64,000 nucleotides of DNA from Hydractinia symbiolongicarpus (taxonomy: Eukaryota > Cnidaria > Hydrozoa > Anthoathecata > Hydractiniidae): assembly GCF_029227915.1 (NCBI RefSeq), contig NC_079881.1, positions 29,241,501 to 29,305,500 on the forward strand. Reading direction: 5' to 3'. Below, in pieces: positions 10,740-23,666 of this stretch. The notes under the pieces are model-generated. The model was not told the origin of the DNA and did not search any database. It was given only the letters and a program-made list of their open reading frames with translations. The translations under genes were made by a program, and so were the position numbers. Position 1 is the first letter of the stretch. Every line of letters begins with the position of its first letter.

Positions 10740-13231
10740 AAATAACATTTTTCTTAATTTGACGTGATTGCCAGAACTTAGCGATTACACAGGGCGCTGT
10801 TGTAGCGCTTCATTAAAAAATTTAGATAAATAAGTCATCATTTACTGTGGAACCAATCCTATCCGTTATCGAGCGCTGAAGAAATAGCGACAGTTTCAAA
10901 AACTACATTTCATTGACTTTCTAACGGTGTCAGTCCGTTTGAGTTACAACGGTTTGGTCACCTATTCGTACCAACATGTATTTAGCGCTCTTTTTCCGAT
11001 ATTACTAAGTTGCATCGCTTTTAACTATGAAACGATTGATTGTGAGACTTAATTGAACTAACTTTGGACTGTGACCTAATAAATGTGATCAATGAGAAAA
11101 TTGGACTCCAAGAACTAACATTCCTCTCAATTTGACATGATTACCGGAACTCAGCGATTACACTGGGCGCTGTGGTAGCACTTCTTTAAACACTTAGATT
11201 AATAAGTCATTTTTTACTGTGGGACCAATCCTAGCCGTTAGCGCGCGCTTAAGAAATAGAGACAGTTTAAAATACTACATTTCACTGACTTTGTAACGGT
11301 GTCAGTCCGTTTGAGTTTCAACAGTTGGGTCACATATTCGTACCAACATGTATTTAGCGATATTTTTCTCATATTACTAAGTTACATCGCTTTTAACAGT
11401 GAAACGATTGACTGTGGGACTTAGTTGAACTAACTTTGGACTGTGACCTAATAAATGTGATAAATGAGAAAATTGGACTCCAAGAAATAACATTCTTCTC
11501 AATTTGACATGATTGCCGGAACTCAGGGATTACACTGGGCGCTGTGGTACCACTTCATTTAAAAACTTAGATTAATAAGTCATTATCGCGCGCTGAAGAA
11601 ATAGCGACAGTTTCAAAAACTACATTTCATTGACTTTCTAACGGTGTCAGTCCGTTTAAGTTACGACGGTTTGGTCGCATACTCGTACCAACATGTATTT
11701 AGCGCTATTTTTCTAATATTACTAGGTTGCATCGCTTTTAACTATGAAACGATTGACTGTGGGACTTATTTGAACTAACTTTGGACTGTCACCTGATAAA
11801 TGTGATAAAGGAGACAATTGGACTCCAAGAAATAACATTCTTCTTAATTTGACATGATTGCCAGAACTCAGCGATTACACTGGGCGCTGTTGTAGCGCTT
11901 CATTTAAAAATTTGGATAAATAAGTCATCATTTACTGTGGAACCAATCCTATCCGTTATCGAGCGCTGAAGAAATAGCGACAGTTTCAAAAACTACATTT
12001 CATTGACTTTCTAACGGTGTCAGTCCGTTTGAGTTACAACGGTTTGGTCACCTATTCGTACCAACATGTATTTAGCGCTATTTTTCTGATATTACTAAGT
12101 TGCATCGCTTTTAACTATGAAACGATTAACTGTGGGACTTAATTGAACTAACTTTGGACTGTGACCTAATAAATGTGATAAATGAGAAAATTGGACTCCA
12201 AGAAATAACATTCTTCTCAATTCGACATGATTGCCGGAACTCAGCGATTACACTGGGCGCTGTGGTAGCACTTCTTTAAACACTTAGATTAATAAGTCAT
12301 TTTTTACTGTGGGACCAATCCTAGCCGTTAGCGCGCGCTTAAGAAATAGAGACAGTTTCAAATAATACATTTCACTGACTTTGTAACGGTGTCAGTCCGT
12401 TTGAGTTTCAACGGTTGGGTCACATATTCGTACCAACATGTATTTAGCGATATTTTTCTCATATTACTAAGTTACATCGCTTTTAACAGTGAAACGATAG
12501 ACTGTGGGACTTAGTTGAACTAACTTTGGACTGTGACCTAATAAATGTGATAAATGAGAAAATTGGACTCCAAGAAATAACATTCTTCTCAATTTGACAT
12601 GATTGCCGGAACTCAGCGATTACACTGGGCGCTGTGGTAGCACTTCATTTAAAAACTTAGATTAATAACTCATTATCGCGCGCTGAAGAAATAGCGACAG
12701 TTTTAGAAACTACATTTCATTGACTTTGTAACGGTGTCAGTCCGTTTAAGTTACGACGGTTTGGTCGCATACTCGTACCAACATGTATTTAGCGCTATTT
12801 TTCTAATATTACTAGGTTGCATCGCTTTTAACTATGAAACGATTGACTGTGAGACTTATTTGAACTAACTTTGGACTGTCACCTGATAAATGTGATAAAG
12901 TAGACAATTGGACTCCAAGAAATAACATTCTTCTTAATTTGACATGATTGCCGAAACTCAGCGATTACACTGGGCGCTGTTGTAGCGCTTCATTTAAAAA
13001 TTTAGATAAATAAGTCATGCTTTACTGTGGGACCAATCCTAGATGTTATCGCGCTCTGAAGAACAATCGACAGTTTCATAAACTACATTTCATTGACTTT
13101 CTAACGGTGTCAGTCCGTTTGAGTTACAACGGTTGGGTCACATATTCGTACCAACATGTATTTAGCGATATTTTTGTTTAAAATTACTAGCTTGCATCGC
13201 TTTTAACAATGAAACAAATGATTGTGGGACT
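9850..13231. repeat. 3.4-kb duplicated segment, copy 1 (offset 3,649 bp)
   Basis: This segment holds monomers starting at 9992, 10365, 10740, 11113, 11485 (short), 11830, 12203, 12575 (short) and 12920. It matches 13499-16880 at a constant offset of 3,649 bp. Shared unusual words include AAGAACTAACATTCC at 11113 and 14762, and GTGAGACTTA near 11042 and 14692. The monomers at 11830, 12203 and 12575 are also close relatives of those at 5542, 5915 and 6287, so the segment was partly assembled from the 5,168-bp unit. Confidence 0.9.
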
Positions 13232-13498
13232 TAGTTGAACTAACTTTGGACTGTGACCTAATAAATGTGATAAATGAGAAAATTGGACTCCAAGAAATAA
13301 CATTCTTCTCAATTTGACATGATTGCCGGAACTCAGCGATTACACTGGGCGCTGTGGTAGCACTTCATTTAAAAACTTAGATTAATAACTCATTATCGCG
13401 CGCTGAAGAAATAGCGACAGTTTTAAAAACTACATTTCATTGACTTTGTAACGGTGTCAGTCCGTTTAAGTTACGACGGTTTGGTCGCATACTCGTGC
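13232..13498. repeat. Junction segment copied from the preceding short monomer
   Basis: This stretch contains the start of the 346-bp short monomer at 13295. It repeats 12512-12778 at an offset of 720 bp (one 345-bp plus one 375-bp monomer), including the rare AATAACTCATTATCG variant. At about 13499, within CGTGCCAACATG, it switches to the sequence that starts the second copy of the 3,649-bp-offset duplication. It is therefore a hybrid monomer marking an in-register exchange point. Confidence 0.8.
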
Positions 13499-16400
13499 CA
13501 ACATGTATTTAGCGATATTTTTTTTGATATTACTAGGTTGCATCGCTTTTAACAATGAAACGATTGACTGTGGGACTTAGTTGAACTAACTTTGGACTGT
13601 GACCTAATAAATGTGATAAATGAGAAAATTGGACTCCAAGAAATAACATTCTTCTCAATTTGACATGATTGCCGGAACTCAGCGATTACACTGGGCGCTG
13701 TGGTAGCACTTCTTTAAACACTTAGATAAATAAGTCCTTTTTTACTGTGGGACCAATCCCAGCCGTTATCGCGCGCTGAAGAAATAGCGACAGTTTCAAA
13801 AACTATATTTTATTGACTTTCTAATGGTGTCAGTCCGTTTGAGTTACAACGGTTGTGTCACATATTCGTACCAACATGTATTTAGCGATATTTTTTTTGA
13901 TATTACTAGGTTGCATCGCTTTTAACTATGAAACGATTGACTGTGGGACTTATTTGAACTAACTTTGGACTGTCACCTGATAAATGTGATAAAGGAGACA
14001 ATTGGACTCCAAGAAATAACATTCTTCTTAATTTGACATGATTGCCGAAACTCAGGGATTACACTGGGCGCTGTGGTAGCGCTTCATTTAAAAATTTAGA
14101 TAAATAAGTCATGCTTTACTGTGGGACCAATCCTAGACTTTATCGCGCGCTGAAGAACTATCGACAGTTTCATAAACTACATTTCATTGACTTTTTAACG
14201 GTGTCAGTCCGTTTGAGTTACAACGGTTGGGTCACATATTCGTACCAACATGTATTTAGCGATATTTTTGTTTAAAATTACTAGCTTGCATCGCTTTTAA
14301 CAATGAAACAAATGATTGTGGGACTTAATTGAACAAACTTTGGACTGTGACCTGATAAATGTGATAAATGAGACAATTGGACTCCAAGAAATAACATTCT
14401 TCTTAATTTGACATGATTGCCAGAACTTTGCGATTACACAGGGCGCTGTTGTAGCGCTTCATTTAAAAATTTAGATAAATAAGTCATCATTTACTGTGGA
14501 ACCAATCCTATCCGTTATCGAGCGCTGAATAAATAGCGACAGTTTCAAAAACTACATTTCATTGACTTTCTAACGGTGTCAGTCCGTTTGAGTTACAACG
14601 GTTTGGTCACCTATTCGTACCAACATGTATTTAGCGCTCTTTTTCTGATATTACTAAGTTGCATCGCTTTTAACTATGAAACGATTGATTGTGAGACTTA
14701 ATTGAACTAACTTTGGACTGTGACCTAATAAATGTGATCAATGAGAAAATTGGACTCCAAGAACTAACATTCCTCTCAATTTGACATGATTGCCGGAACT
14801 CAGCGATTACACTGGGCGCTGTGGTAGCACTTCTTTAAACACTTAGATTAATAAGTCATTTTTTACTGTGGGACCAATCCTAGCCGTTAGCGCGCGCTTA
14901 AGAAATAGAGACAGTTTCAAATACTACATTTCACTGACTTTGTAACGGTGTCAGTCCGTTTGAGTTTCAACGGTTGGGTCACATATTCGTACCAACATGT
15001 ATTTAGCGATATTTTTCTCATATTACTAAGTTACATCGCTTTTAACAGTGAAACGATTGACTGTGGGACTTAGTTGAACTAACTTTGGACTGTGACCTAA
15101 TAAATGTGATAAATGAGAAAATTGGACTTCAAGAAATAACATTCTTCTCAATTTGACATGATTGCCGGAACTCAGGGATTACACTGGGCGCTGTGGTACC
15201 ACTTCATTTAAAAACTTAGATTAATAAGTCATTATCGTGCGCTGAAGAAATAGCGACAGTTTCAAAAACTACATTTCATTGACTTTCTAACGGTGTCAGT
15301 CCGTTTAAGTTACGACGGTTTGGTCGCATACTCGTACCAACATGTATTTAGCGCTATTTTTCTAATATTACTAGGTTGCATCGCTTTTAACTATGAAACG
15401 ATTGACTGTGGGACTTATTTGAACTAACTTTGGACTGTCACCTGATAAATGTGATAAAGGAGACAATTGGACTCCAAGAAATAACATTCTTCTTAATTTG
15501 ACATGATTGCCAGAACTCAGCGATTACACTGGGCGCTGTTGTAGCGCTTCATTTAAAAATTTGGATAAATAAGTCATCATTTACTGTGGAACCAATCCTA
15601 TCCGTTATCGAGCGCTGAAGAAATAGCGACAGTTTCAAAAACTACATTTCATTGACTTTCTAACGGTGTCAGTCCGTTTGAGTTACAACGGTTTGGTCAC
15701 CTATTCGTACCAACATGTATTTAGCGCTATTTTTCTGATATTACTAAGTTGCATCGCTTTTAACTATGAAACGATTAACTGTGGGACTTAATTGAACTAA
15801 CTTTGGACTGTGACCTAATAAATGTGATAAATGAGAAAATTGGACTCCAAGAAATAACATTCTTCTCAATTCGACATGATTGCCGGAACTCAGCGATTAC
15901 ACTGGGCGCTGTGGTAGCACTTCTTTAAACACTTAGATTAATAAGTCATTTTTTACTGTGGGACCAATCCTAGCCGTTAGCGCGCGCTTAAGAAATAGAG
16001 ACAGTTTCAAATAATACATTTCACTGACTTTGTAACGGTGTCAGTCCGTTTGAGTTTCAACGGTTGGGTCACATATTCGTACCAACATGTATTTAGCGAT
16101 ATTTTTCTCATATTACTAAGTTACATCGCTTTTAACAGTGAAACGATAGACTGTGGGACTTAGTTGAACTAACTTTGGACTGTGACCTAATAAATGTGAT
16201 AAATGAGAAAATTGGACTCCAAGAAATAATATTCTTCTCAATTTGACATGATTGCCGGAACTCAGCGATTACACTGGGCGCTGTGGTAGCACTTCATTTA
16301 AAAACTTAGATTAATAACTCATTATCGCGCGCTGAAGAAATAGCGACAGTTTTAAAAACTACATTTCATTGACTTTGTAACGGTGTCAGTCCGTTTAAGT

Positions 16401-16880
16401 TACGACGGTTTGGTCGCATACTCGTACCAACATGTATTTAGCGCTATTTTTCTAATATTACTAGGTTGCATCGCTTTTAACTATGAAACGATTGACTGTG
16501 AGACTTATTTGAACTAACTTTGGACTGTCACCTGATAAATGTGATAAAGGAGACAATTGGACTCCAAGAAATAACATTCTTCTTAATTTGACATGATTGC
16601 CGAAACTCAGCGATTACACTGGGCGCTGTTGTAGCGCTTCATTTAAAAATTTAGATAAATAAGTCATGCTTTACTGTGGGACCAATCCTAGACGTTATCG
16701 CGCGCTGAAGAACAATCGACAGTTTCATAAACTACATTTCATTGACTTTCTAACGGTGTCAGTCCGTTTGAGTTACAACGGTTGGGTCACATATTCGTAC
16801 CAACATGTATTTAGCGATATTTTTGTTTAAAATTACTAGCTTGCATCGCTTTTAACAATGAAATAAATGATTGTGGGACT
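13499..16880. repeat. 3.4-kb duplicated segment, copy 2 (offset 3,649 bp)
   Basis: Monomers start at 13641, 14014, 14389, 14762, 15134 (short), 15479, 15852, 16224 (short) and 16569, each 3,649 bp after its partner in copy 1. I saw a modest number of single-base differences, for example GAACTTTGCG near 14417 against GAACTTAGCG in copy 1, and GAAATAAATG at 16860 against GAAACAAATG. The match ends at about 16880, where this copy reads GACTTAATTGAACAAAC and copy 1 reads GACTTAGTTGAACTAAC. Confidence 0.9.
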
Positions 16881-17691
16881 TAATTGAACAAACTTTGGAC
16901 TGTGACCTGATAAATGTGATAAATGAGACAATTGGACTCCAAGAAATAACATTCTTCTTAATTTGACGTGATTGCCAGAACTCAGCGATTACACTGGGCG
17001 CTGTTGTAGCGCTTCATTTAAAAATTTGGATAAATAAGTCATTATTTACTGTGGAACCAATCCTATCCGTTATCGAGCGCTGAAAAAATAGCGACAGTTT
17101 CAAAAACTACATTTCATTGACTTTCTAACGGTGTCAGTCCGTTTGAGTTACAACGGTTGGGTCACATATTCGTAACAACATGTATTTAGCGCTATTTTTC
17201 TGATATTACTAAGTTGCATCGCTTTTAACTATGAAACGATTGACTGTGGGACTTAATTGAACAAACTTTGGACTATGACCTGATAAATGTGATAAATGAG
17301 ACAATTGGACTCCAAGAAATAACATTCTTCTTAATTTGACGTGATTGTCAGAACTCAGCGATTACACCGGGCGCTGTTGTAGCGCTTCATTTAAGTATTT
17401 AGGTAAATAAGTCATTCTTTGCTGTGGGACCAATCCTAGCCATTATCGTGCGCTGAAAAAATAGCGACAGTTTCAAAAACTACATCTCATTGACTTTCTA
17501 ACGGTATCAATCCACTTTAGTTACAACGGTTGCGTCACATATTCGTACCAACATGTATTTAGCGATATTTTTTTTGATATTACTAGGTTGCATCGCTTTT
17601 AACAACGAAACGAATGACTGTGGGATTTTATTGAACTAACTTTTTGACTGTGACCTGATAAATGTGATAAATGAGACAATTGGACTCCAAG
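16881..17691. repeat. Transition monomers between area A and area B
   Basis: The two monomers here start at 16944 and 17317. The first still resembles area A (the type at 2584 and 7752). The second is clearly divergent: it has GATTGTCAGAAC, ACACCGGGCGC, TTTAGGTAAATAAG, a GTATCAATCCACTT word where others have GTGTCAGTCCGTTT, and a GGGATTTTATTGAAC ending with CTTTTTGACTG. No close full-length copy of the 17317 monomer was seen, although single diagnostic words recur at 21240 and 49430. Confidence 0.85.
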
Positions 17692-18494
17692 AAATAACAT
17701 TCTTCTTAATTTGACGTGATTGCCGGAACTCAGCGATTACCTTTGTCGCTGTGGTAGCGCTTCATTTAAAAATTTAGATAAATAAGTCATCTTTACTGTG
17801 GAACCAATCCTATCCGTTATCAAGCGCTGAAGAAATAGCGACAGTTTCAAAAACTACATTTCATTGACTTTCTAACGGTGTCAGTCCGTTTGAGTTACAA
17901 CGGTTTGGTCACATATTCGTACCAACATGTATTTAGCGCTATTTTTCTGATATTACTAAGTTGCATCGCTTTTAACTATGAAACGATTGACTGTGGGACT
18001 TAATTGAACTAACTTTGGACTGTCACCTGATAAATATGATAAAGGAGACAATTGGACTTCAAGAAATAACATTCTTCTTAATTTGACAAGATTGCCAAAA
18101 CTCAGCGATTACACTGTGCGCTGTGGTAGCGCTCGATTTAAGAATTAAGCTAAAAAAAGTCATTTTTCTACTGGGGACCAATCCTAGCCGTTAGCGCGCG
18201 CTGAATAAATAGAGACAGTTTCAAATACTACATTTCACTGACTTTCTAACGGTGTTAGTCCGTTTGAGTTTCAACGGTTGGGTCACATATTCGTACCAAC
18301 ATGTATTTAGCGATATTTTACTCATATTACTAGGTTGCATCGCTTTTAACAGTGAAACGATTGACTGTGGGACTAAATTGAACTGATTTTGGACTGTGAC
18401 CTAATAAATGTGATAAATGAGAAAATTGGACTCCAAGAAATAACATTCTTCTCAATTTGACATGATTGCCGGAACTCAGGGATTACACTGGGCG
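17536..18494. repeat. Duplicated segment, copy 1 (offset 4,109 bp)
   Basis: This segment matches 21645-22603 at a constant offset of 4,109 bp. It includes the diagnostic GGGATTTTATTGAAC, the CTTTTTGACTG ending, TTACCTTTGTCGCTG, and the start of the following GACAAGATTGCC monomer. Its boundaries are approximate; upstream the two copies differ at GGTTGCGTCAC versus GGTTGGGTCAC. Confidence 0.82.
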
Positions 18495-19184
18495 CTGTAG
18501 TACCACTTCATTTAAAAACTTAGATTAATAAGTCATTTTTTACTGTGGGACCAATCCTAGCCGTTATCGCACGCTGAAGAAATAGCGACAGTTTCAAAAT
18601 GTACATTTCATTGACTTTCTAACGGTGTCAGTCCGTTTGAGTTACAACGGTTTGGTCACATATTCGTACCAACATGTATTTAGCGCTATTTTTCTGATAT
18701 TACTAAGTTGCATCGCTTTTAACTATGAAACGATTGACTGTGGGACTTAATTGAACTAACTTTGGACTGTCACCTGATAAATATGATAAAGGAGACAATT
18801 GGACTTCAAGAAATAACATTCTTCTTAATTTGACAAGATTGCCAAAACTCAGCGATTACACTGTGCGCTGTGGTAGCGCTCGATTTAAGAATTAAGCTAA
18901 AAAAAGTCATTTTTCTACTGTGGACCAATCCTAGCCGTTAGCGCGCGCTGAATAAATAGAGACAGTTTCAAATACTACATTTCACTGACTTTCTAACGGT
19001 GTTAGTCCGTTTGAGTTTCAACGGTTGGGTCACATATTCGTACCAACATGTATTTAGCGATATTTTACTCATATTACTAGGTTGCATCGCTTTTAACAGT
19101 GAAACGATTGACTGTGGGACTAAATTGAACTGATTTTGGACTGTGACCTAATAAATGTGATAAATGAGAAAATTGGACTCCAAG

Positions 19185-20152
19185 AAATAACATTCTTCTT
19201 AATTTGACAAGATTGCCAAAACTCAGCGATTACACTGTGCGCTGTGGTAGCGCTCGATTTAAGAATTAAGCTAAAAAAAGTCATTTTTCTACTGTGGACC
19301 AATCCTAGCCGTTAGCGCGCGCTGAATAAATAGAGACAGTTTCAAATACTACATTTCACTGACTTTCTAACGGTGTTAGTCCGTTTGAGTTTCAACGGTT
19401 GGGTCACATATTCGTACCAACATGTATTTAGCGATATTTTACTCATATTACTAGGTTGCATCGCTTTTAACAGTGAAACGATTGACTGTGGGACTAAATT
19501 GAACTGATTTTGGACTGTGACCTAATAAATGTGATAAATGAGAAAATTGGACTCCAAGAAATAACATTCTTCTCAATTTGACATGATTGCCGGAACTCAG
19601 GGATTACACTGGGCGCTGTGGTACCACTTCATTTAAAAACTTAGATTATTAAGTCATTTTTTACTGTGGGACTAATCCTAGCCGTTATCGCGCGCTGAAG
19701 AAATAGCGAGAGTTTCAAAAACTACATTTTATTGACTTTCTAATGGTGTCAGTCCGTTTGAGTTACAACGGTTGTGTCATATATTCGTACCAACATGTAC
19801 TTAGCGATATTTTTTTTGATATTACTAGGTTGCATCGCTTTTACCAATGAAACGATTGACTGTGGGACTTAATTGAACTAACTTTGGACTGTGACCTAAT
19901 AAATGTGATAAATGAAAAAATTGGACTCCAAGAAATAACATTCTTCTCAATTTGACATGATTGCCGGAACTCAGGGATTACACTGGGCGCTGTAGTACCA
20001 CTTCATTTAAAAACTTAGATTAATAAGTCATTTTTTACTGTGGGACCAATCCTAGCCGTTATCGCACGCTGAAGAAATAGCGACAGTTTCAAAATCTACA
20101 TTTCATTGACTTTCTAACGGTGTCAGTCCGTTTGAGTTACAACAGTTTGGTC
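19185..20152. repeat. Duplicated segment, copy 1 (offset 2,988 bp, eight monomers)
   Basis: This segment matches 22173-23140 at an offset of 2,988 bp, across monomers 19185, 19559 and 19933. Shared marks are the CTGTGTGACTAATCC / CTGTGGGACTAATCC word, GTGTCATATATTCG, TTTTACCAATGAAACG, GATAAATGAAAAAATTGG and CTGTAGTACCAC. The match stops within the third monomer, where copy 1 continues as ACAACAGTTTGGTCAC and copy 2 as ACAACGGTTGGGTCACC. Confidence 0.82.
19618..19627. other. 10-bp palindrome GTGGTACCAC (representative)
   Basis: At the same monomer position as the GCGCT/AGCGC dyad, many area B and C monomers and some area A monomers (for example near 11544 and 15194) read GTGGTACCAC, a perfect palindrome containing GGTACC. 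It separates this subtype from monomers with GTGGTAGCGC or GTGGTAGCAC. Confidence 0.75.
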
Positions 20153-21054
20153 ACATATTCGTACCAACATGTATTTAGCGCTATTTTTCTGATATTACTA
20201 AGTTGCATCGCTTTTAACTATGAAACGATTGACTGTGGGACTTAATTGAACTAACTTTGGACTGTCACCTGATAAATATGATAAAGGAGACAATTGGACT
20301 TCAAGAAATAACATTCTTCTTAATTTGACAAGATTGCCAAAACTCAGCGATTACACTGTGCGCTGTGGTAGCGCTCGATTTAAGAATTAAGCTAAAAAAA
20401 GGCATTTTTCTACTGTGGACCAATCCTAGCCGTTAGCGCGCGCTGAATAAATAAAGACAGTTTCAAATACTACATTTCACTGACTTTCTAACGGTGTTAG
20501 TCCGTTTGAGTTTCAACGGTTGGGTCACATATTCGTACCAACATGTATTTAGCGATATTTTTCTCATATTACTAGGTTGCATCGCTTTTAACAGTGAAAC
20601 GATTGACTGTGGGACTAAATTGAACTGATTTTGGACTGTGACCTAATAAATGTGATAAATGAGAAAATTGGACTCCAAGAAATAACATTCTTCTCAATTT
20701 GACATGATTGGCAGAACTCAGGGATTACACTGGGCGCTGTGGTACCACTTCATTTGAAAACTTAGATTAATAAGTCATTTTTTACTGTAGGACTAATCCT
20801 AGCCGTTATCGCGCGCTGAAGAAATAGCGACAATTTCAAAAACTACATTTTATTGACTTTCTAATGGTGTCAGTCCGTTTGAGTTACAACGGTTGTGTCA
20901 TATATTCGTACCAACATGTATTTAGCGATATTTTTTTTTGATATTACTAGGTTGCATCGCTTTTACCAATATAACGATTGACTGTGGGACTTAATTGAAC
21001 TAACTTTGGACTGTGACCTAATAAATGTGATAAATGAAAAAATTGGACTCCAAG

Positions 21055-21800
21055 AAATAACATTCTTCTCAATTTGACATGATTGCCGGAACTCAGGGAT
21101 TACACTGGGCGCTGTGGTACTACTTCATTTAAAAACTTAGATTAATAAGTCATTTTTTACTGTGGGACCAATCCTAGCCATTATCGCGCGCTGAAGAAAT
21201 AGCGACAGTTTCAAAAACTACATCTCATTGACTTTCTAACGGTATCAATCCACTTCAGTTACAACGGTTGCGTCACATATTCGTACCAACATGTATTTAG
21301 CGATATTTTTCTCATATTACTAGGTTGCAGCTTTTAACTGTGAAACGATTGACTGTGGTACTAAATTGAACTCACTTTGGACTGTGACCTTATAAATGTT
21401 ATAAGTGAAACAAGTGGACTCCAAGAAATAGCATTCTTCTTAATTTGAAAGGATTGCCGAAACTCAGGGATTGCACTGGGCGCTGTGGGAGCGCTTCAAT
21501 TAAAAATTAAAATAAAAAAGTCATTCTTTACTGTGGGACCAATCCTAGCCGTTATCGCGCCCTGAAGAAATATCGACTGTTTCAAAAACTACATTTTATT
21601 GACTTTCTAACGGTGTCAGTCCGTTTGAGTTACAACGGTTGGGTCACATATTCGTACCAACATGTATTAAGCGATATTTTTTTTGATATTACTAGGTTGC
21701 ATCGCTTTTAACAACGAAACGAATGACTGTGGGATTTTATTGAACTAACTTTTTGACTGTGACCTGATAAATGTGATAAATAAGACAATTGGACTCCAAG
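21055..21800. repeat. Divergent monomer pair inside area B
   Basis: The two monomers start at 21055 and 21426. They carry variants that are rare elsewhere: GGTATCAATCCACTTCAG, a 3-bp loss giving GGTTGCAGCTTTTAACTG, GACTGTGGTACTAAATTG, CCTTATAAATGTTATAAG, GAAACAAGTGGACTCC, AAATAGCATTC, TTTGAAAGGATTGCC, GTGGGAGCGCTTCAATT and GCGCCCTGAAG. Close relatives appear only at 49246-49994, about 28 kb away. They look like remnants of an older array layer not overwritten by recent amplification; that is inference. Confidence 0.85.
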
Positions 21801-22603
21801 AAATAATATTCTTCTTAATTTGACGTGATTGCCGGAACTCAGCGATTACCTTTGTCGCTGGGGTAGCGCTTCATTTAAAAATTTAGATAAATAAGTCATC
21901 TTTACTGTGGAACCAATCCTATCCGTTATCGAGCGCTGAAGAAATAGCGACAGTTTCAAAAACTACATTTCATTGACTTTCTAACGGTGTCAGTCCGTTT
22001 GAGTAACAACGGTTTGGTCACATATTCGTACCAACATGTATTTAGCGCTATTTTTCTGATATTACTAAGTTGCATCGCTTTTAACTATGAAACGATTGAC
22101 TGTGGGACTTAATTGAACTAACTTTGGACTGTCACCTGATAAATATGATAAAGGAGACAATTGGACTTCAAGAAATAACATTCTTCTTAATTTGACAAGA
22201 TTGCCAAAACTCAGCGATTACACTGTGCGCTGTGGCAGTGCTCGATTTAAGAATTAAGCTAAAAAAAGTCATTTTTCTACTGTGGACCAATCCTAGCCGT
22301 TAGCGCGCGCTGAATAAATAGAGACAGTTTCAAATACTACATTTCACTGACTTTCTAACGGTGTTAGTCCGTTTGAGTTTCAACGGTTGGGTCACATATT
22401 CGTACCAACATGTATTTAGCGATATTTTACTCATATTACTAGGTTGCATCGCTTTTAACAGTGAAACGATTGACTGTGGGACTAAATTGAACTGATTTTG
22501 GACTGTGACCTAATAAATGTGATAAATGAGAAAATTGGACTCCAAGAAATAACATTCTTCTCAATTTGACATGATTGCCGGAACTCAGGGATTACACTGG
22601 GCG
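21645..22603. repeat. Duplicated segment, copy 2 (offset 4,109 bp)
   Basis: Partner of 17536-18494. Visible differences include ATGTATTAAGC near 21662, AATAATATTC near 21803 and GGCAGTGCTCG near 22234. The copy joins directly onto the divergent monomer pair at 21055-21800. Confidence 0.82.
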
Positions 22604-23140
22604 CTGTGGTACCACTTCATTTAAAAACTTAGATTAATAAGTCATTTTTTACTGTGTGACTAATCCTAGCCGTTATCGCGCGCTGAAGAAATAGCGACAG
22701 TTTCAAAAACTACATTTTATTGACTTTCTAATGGTGTCAGTCCGTTTGAGTTACAACGGTTGTGTCATATATTCGTACCAACATGTATTTAGCGATATTT
22801 TTTTTGATATTACTAGGTTGCATCGCTTTTACCAATGAAACGATTGACTGTGGGACTTAATTGAACTAACTTTGGACTGTAACCTAATAAATGTGATAAA
22901 TGAAAAAATTGGACTCCAAGAAATAACATTCTTCTCAATTTGACATGATTGCCGGAACTCAGGGATAACACTGGGCGCTGTAGTACCACTTCATTTAAAA
23001 ACTTAGATTAATAAGTCATTTTTTACTGTGGGACCAATCCTAGCCGTTATCGCACGCTGAAGAAATAGCGACAGTTTCAAAATCTACATTTCATTGACTT
23101 TCTAACGGTGTCAGTCCGTTTGAGTTACAACGGTTGGGTC
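22173..23140. repeat. Duplicated segment, copy 2 (offset 2,988 bp)
   Basis: Partner of 19185-20152, with monomers at 22173, 22547 and 22921. It overlaps the end of the 4,109-bp-offset copy because both sources share the same subtype there. After about 23140 the sequence changes to a subtype with CACCTATTCG, ACATGTGTTTAGCGATAATT and, from 23294, TCAGCGATTACCTTGGGCG. Confidence 0.82.
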
Positions 23141-23293
23141 ACCTATTCGTACCAACATGTGTTTAGCGATAATTTTCTGATATTACTAGGTTGCATCGCT
23201 TTTAACAATGAAACGATTGACTGTGGGACTTAATTGAACTAACTTTGGACTGTGACCTGATAAATGTGATAAAGGAGACAATTGGATTCCAAG

Positions 23294-23666
23294 GAATAAC
23301 ATTCTTCTTAATTTGACGTGATTGCCGGAAATCAGCGATTACCTTGGGCGCTGTGGTAGCGCTTCATTTAAAAATTTAGATAAATAAGTCATCCTTTACT
23401 GTGGAACCAATCCTATCCGTTATCGAGCGCTGAAGAAATAGCGACAGTTTCAAAAACTACATTTCATTGACTTTCTAACGGTGTCAGTCCGTTTGAGTTA
23501 CAACGGTTTGGTCACATATTCGTACCAACATGTATTTAGCGCTATTTTTCTGATATTATTAGGTTGCATCGCTTTTAACTATGAAACGATTGACTGTGGG
23601 ACTTAATTGAACTAACTTTGGACTGTCACCTGATAAATGTGATAAAGGAGACAATTGGACTTCAAG
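23294..23666. repeat. Single monomer bridging the 2,988-bp duplication and the dimer repeat
   Basis: One 373-bp monomer, with anchor GAATAAC instead of AAATAAC. It has ATCAGCGATTACCTTGGGCG and CATCCTTTACTGTGG, related to the types at 17692 and 21801, followed by the GGTTTGGTCACATATTCG form of the middle region. Confidence 0.82.

Larger units (their letters stand above)
17692..21054. repeat. Area B monomers, alternating subtypes
   Basis: Monomers start at 17692, 18064, 18438, 18811, 19185, 19559, 19933, 20306 and 20680. Two subtypes are mixed. One (18064, 18811, 19185, 20306) has GACAAGATTGCCAAAAC, CTGTGCGCTG and AAGAATTAAGCTAAAAAAAG. The other (18438, 19559, 19933, 20680) has CTCAGGGATTACACTGGG and GTACCACTTC. 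Local offsets of 747 and 1,495 bp show repeated small duplications; 18811 and 19185 are adjacent copies of the same subtype. The 17692 monomer has a unique-looking CGATTACCTTTGTCGCTG that recurs only at 21801. Confidence 0.9.
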
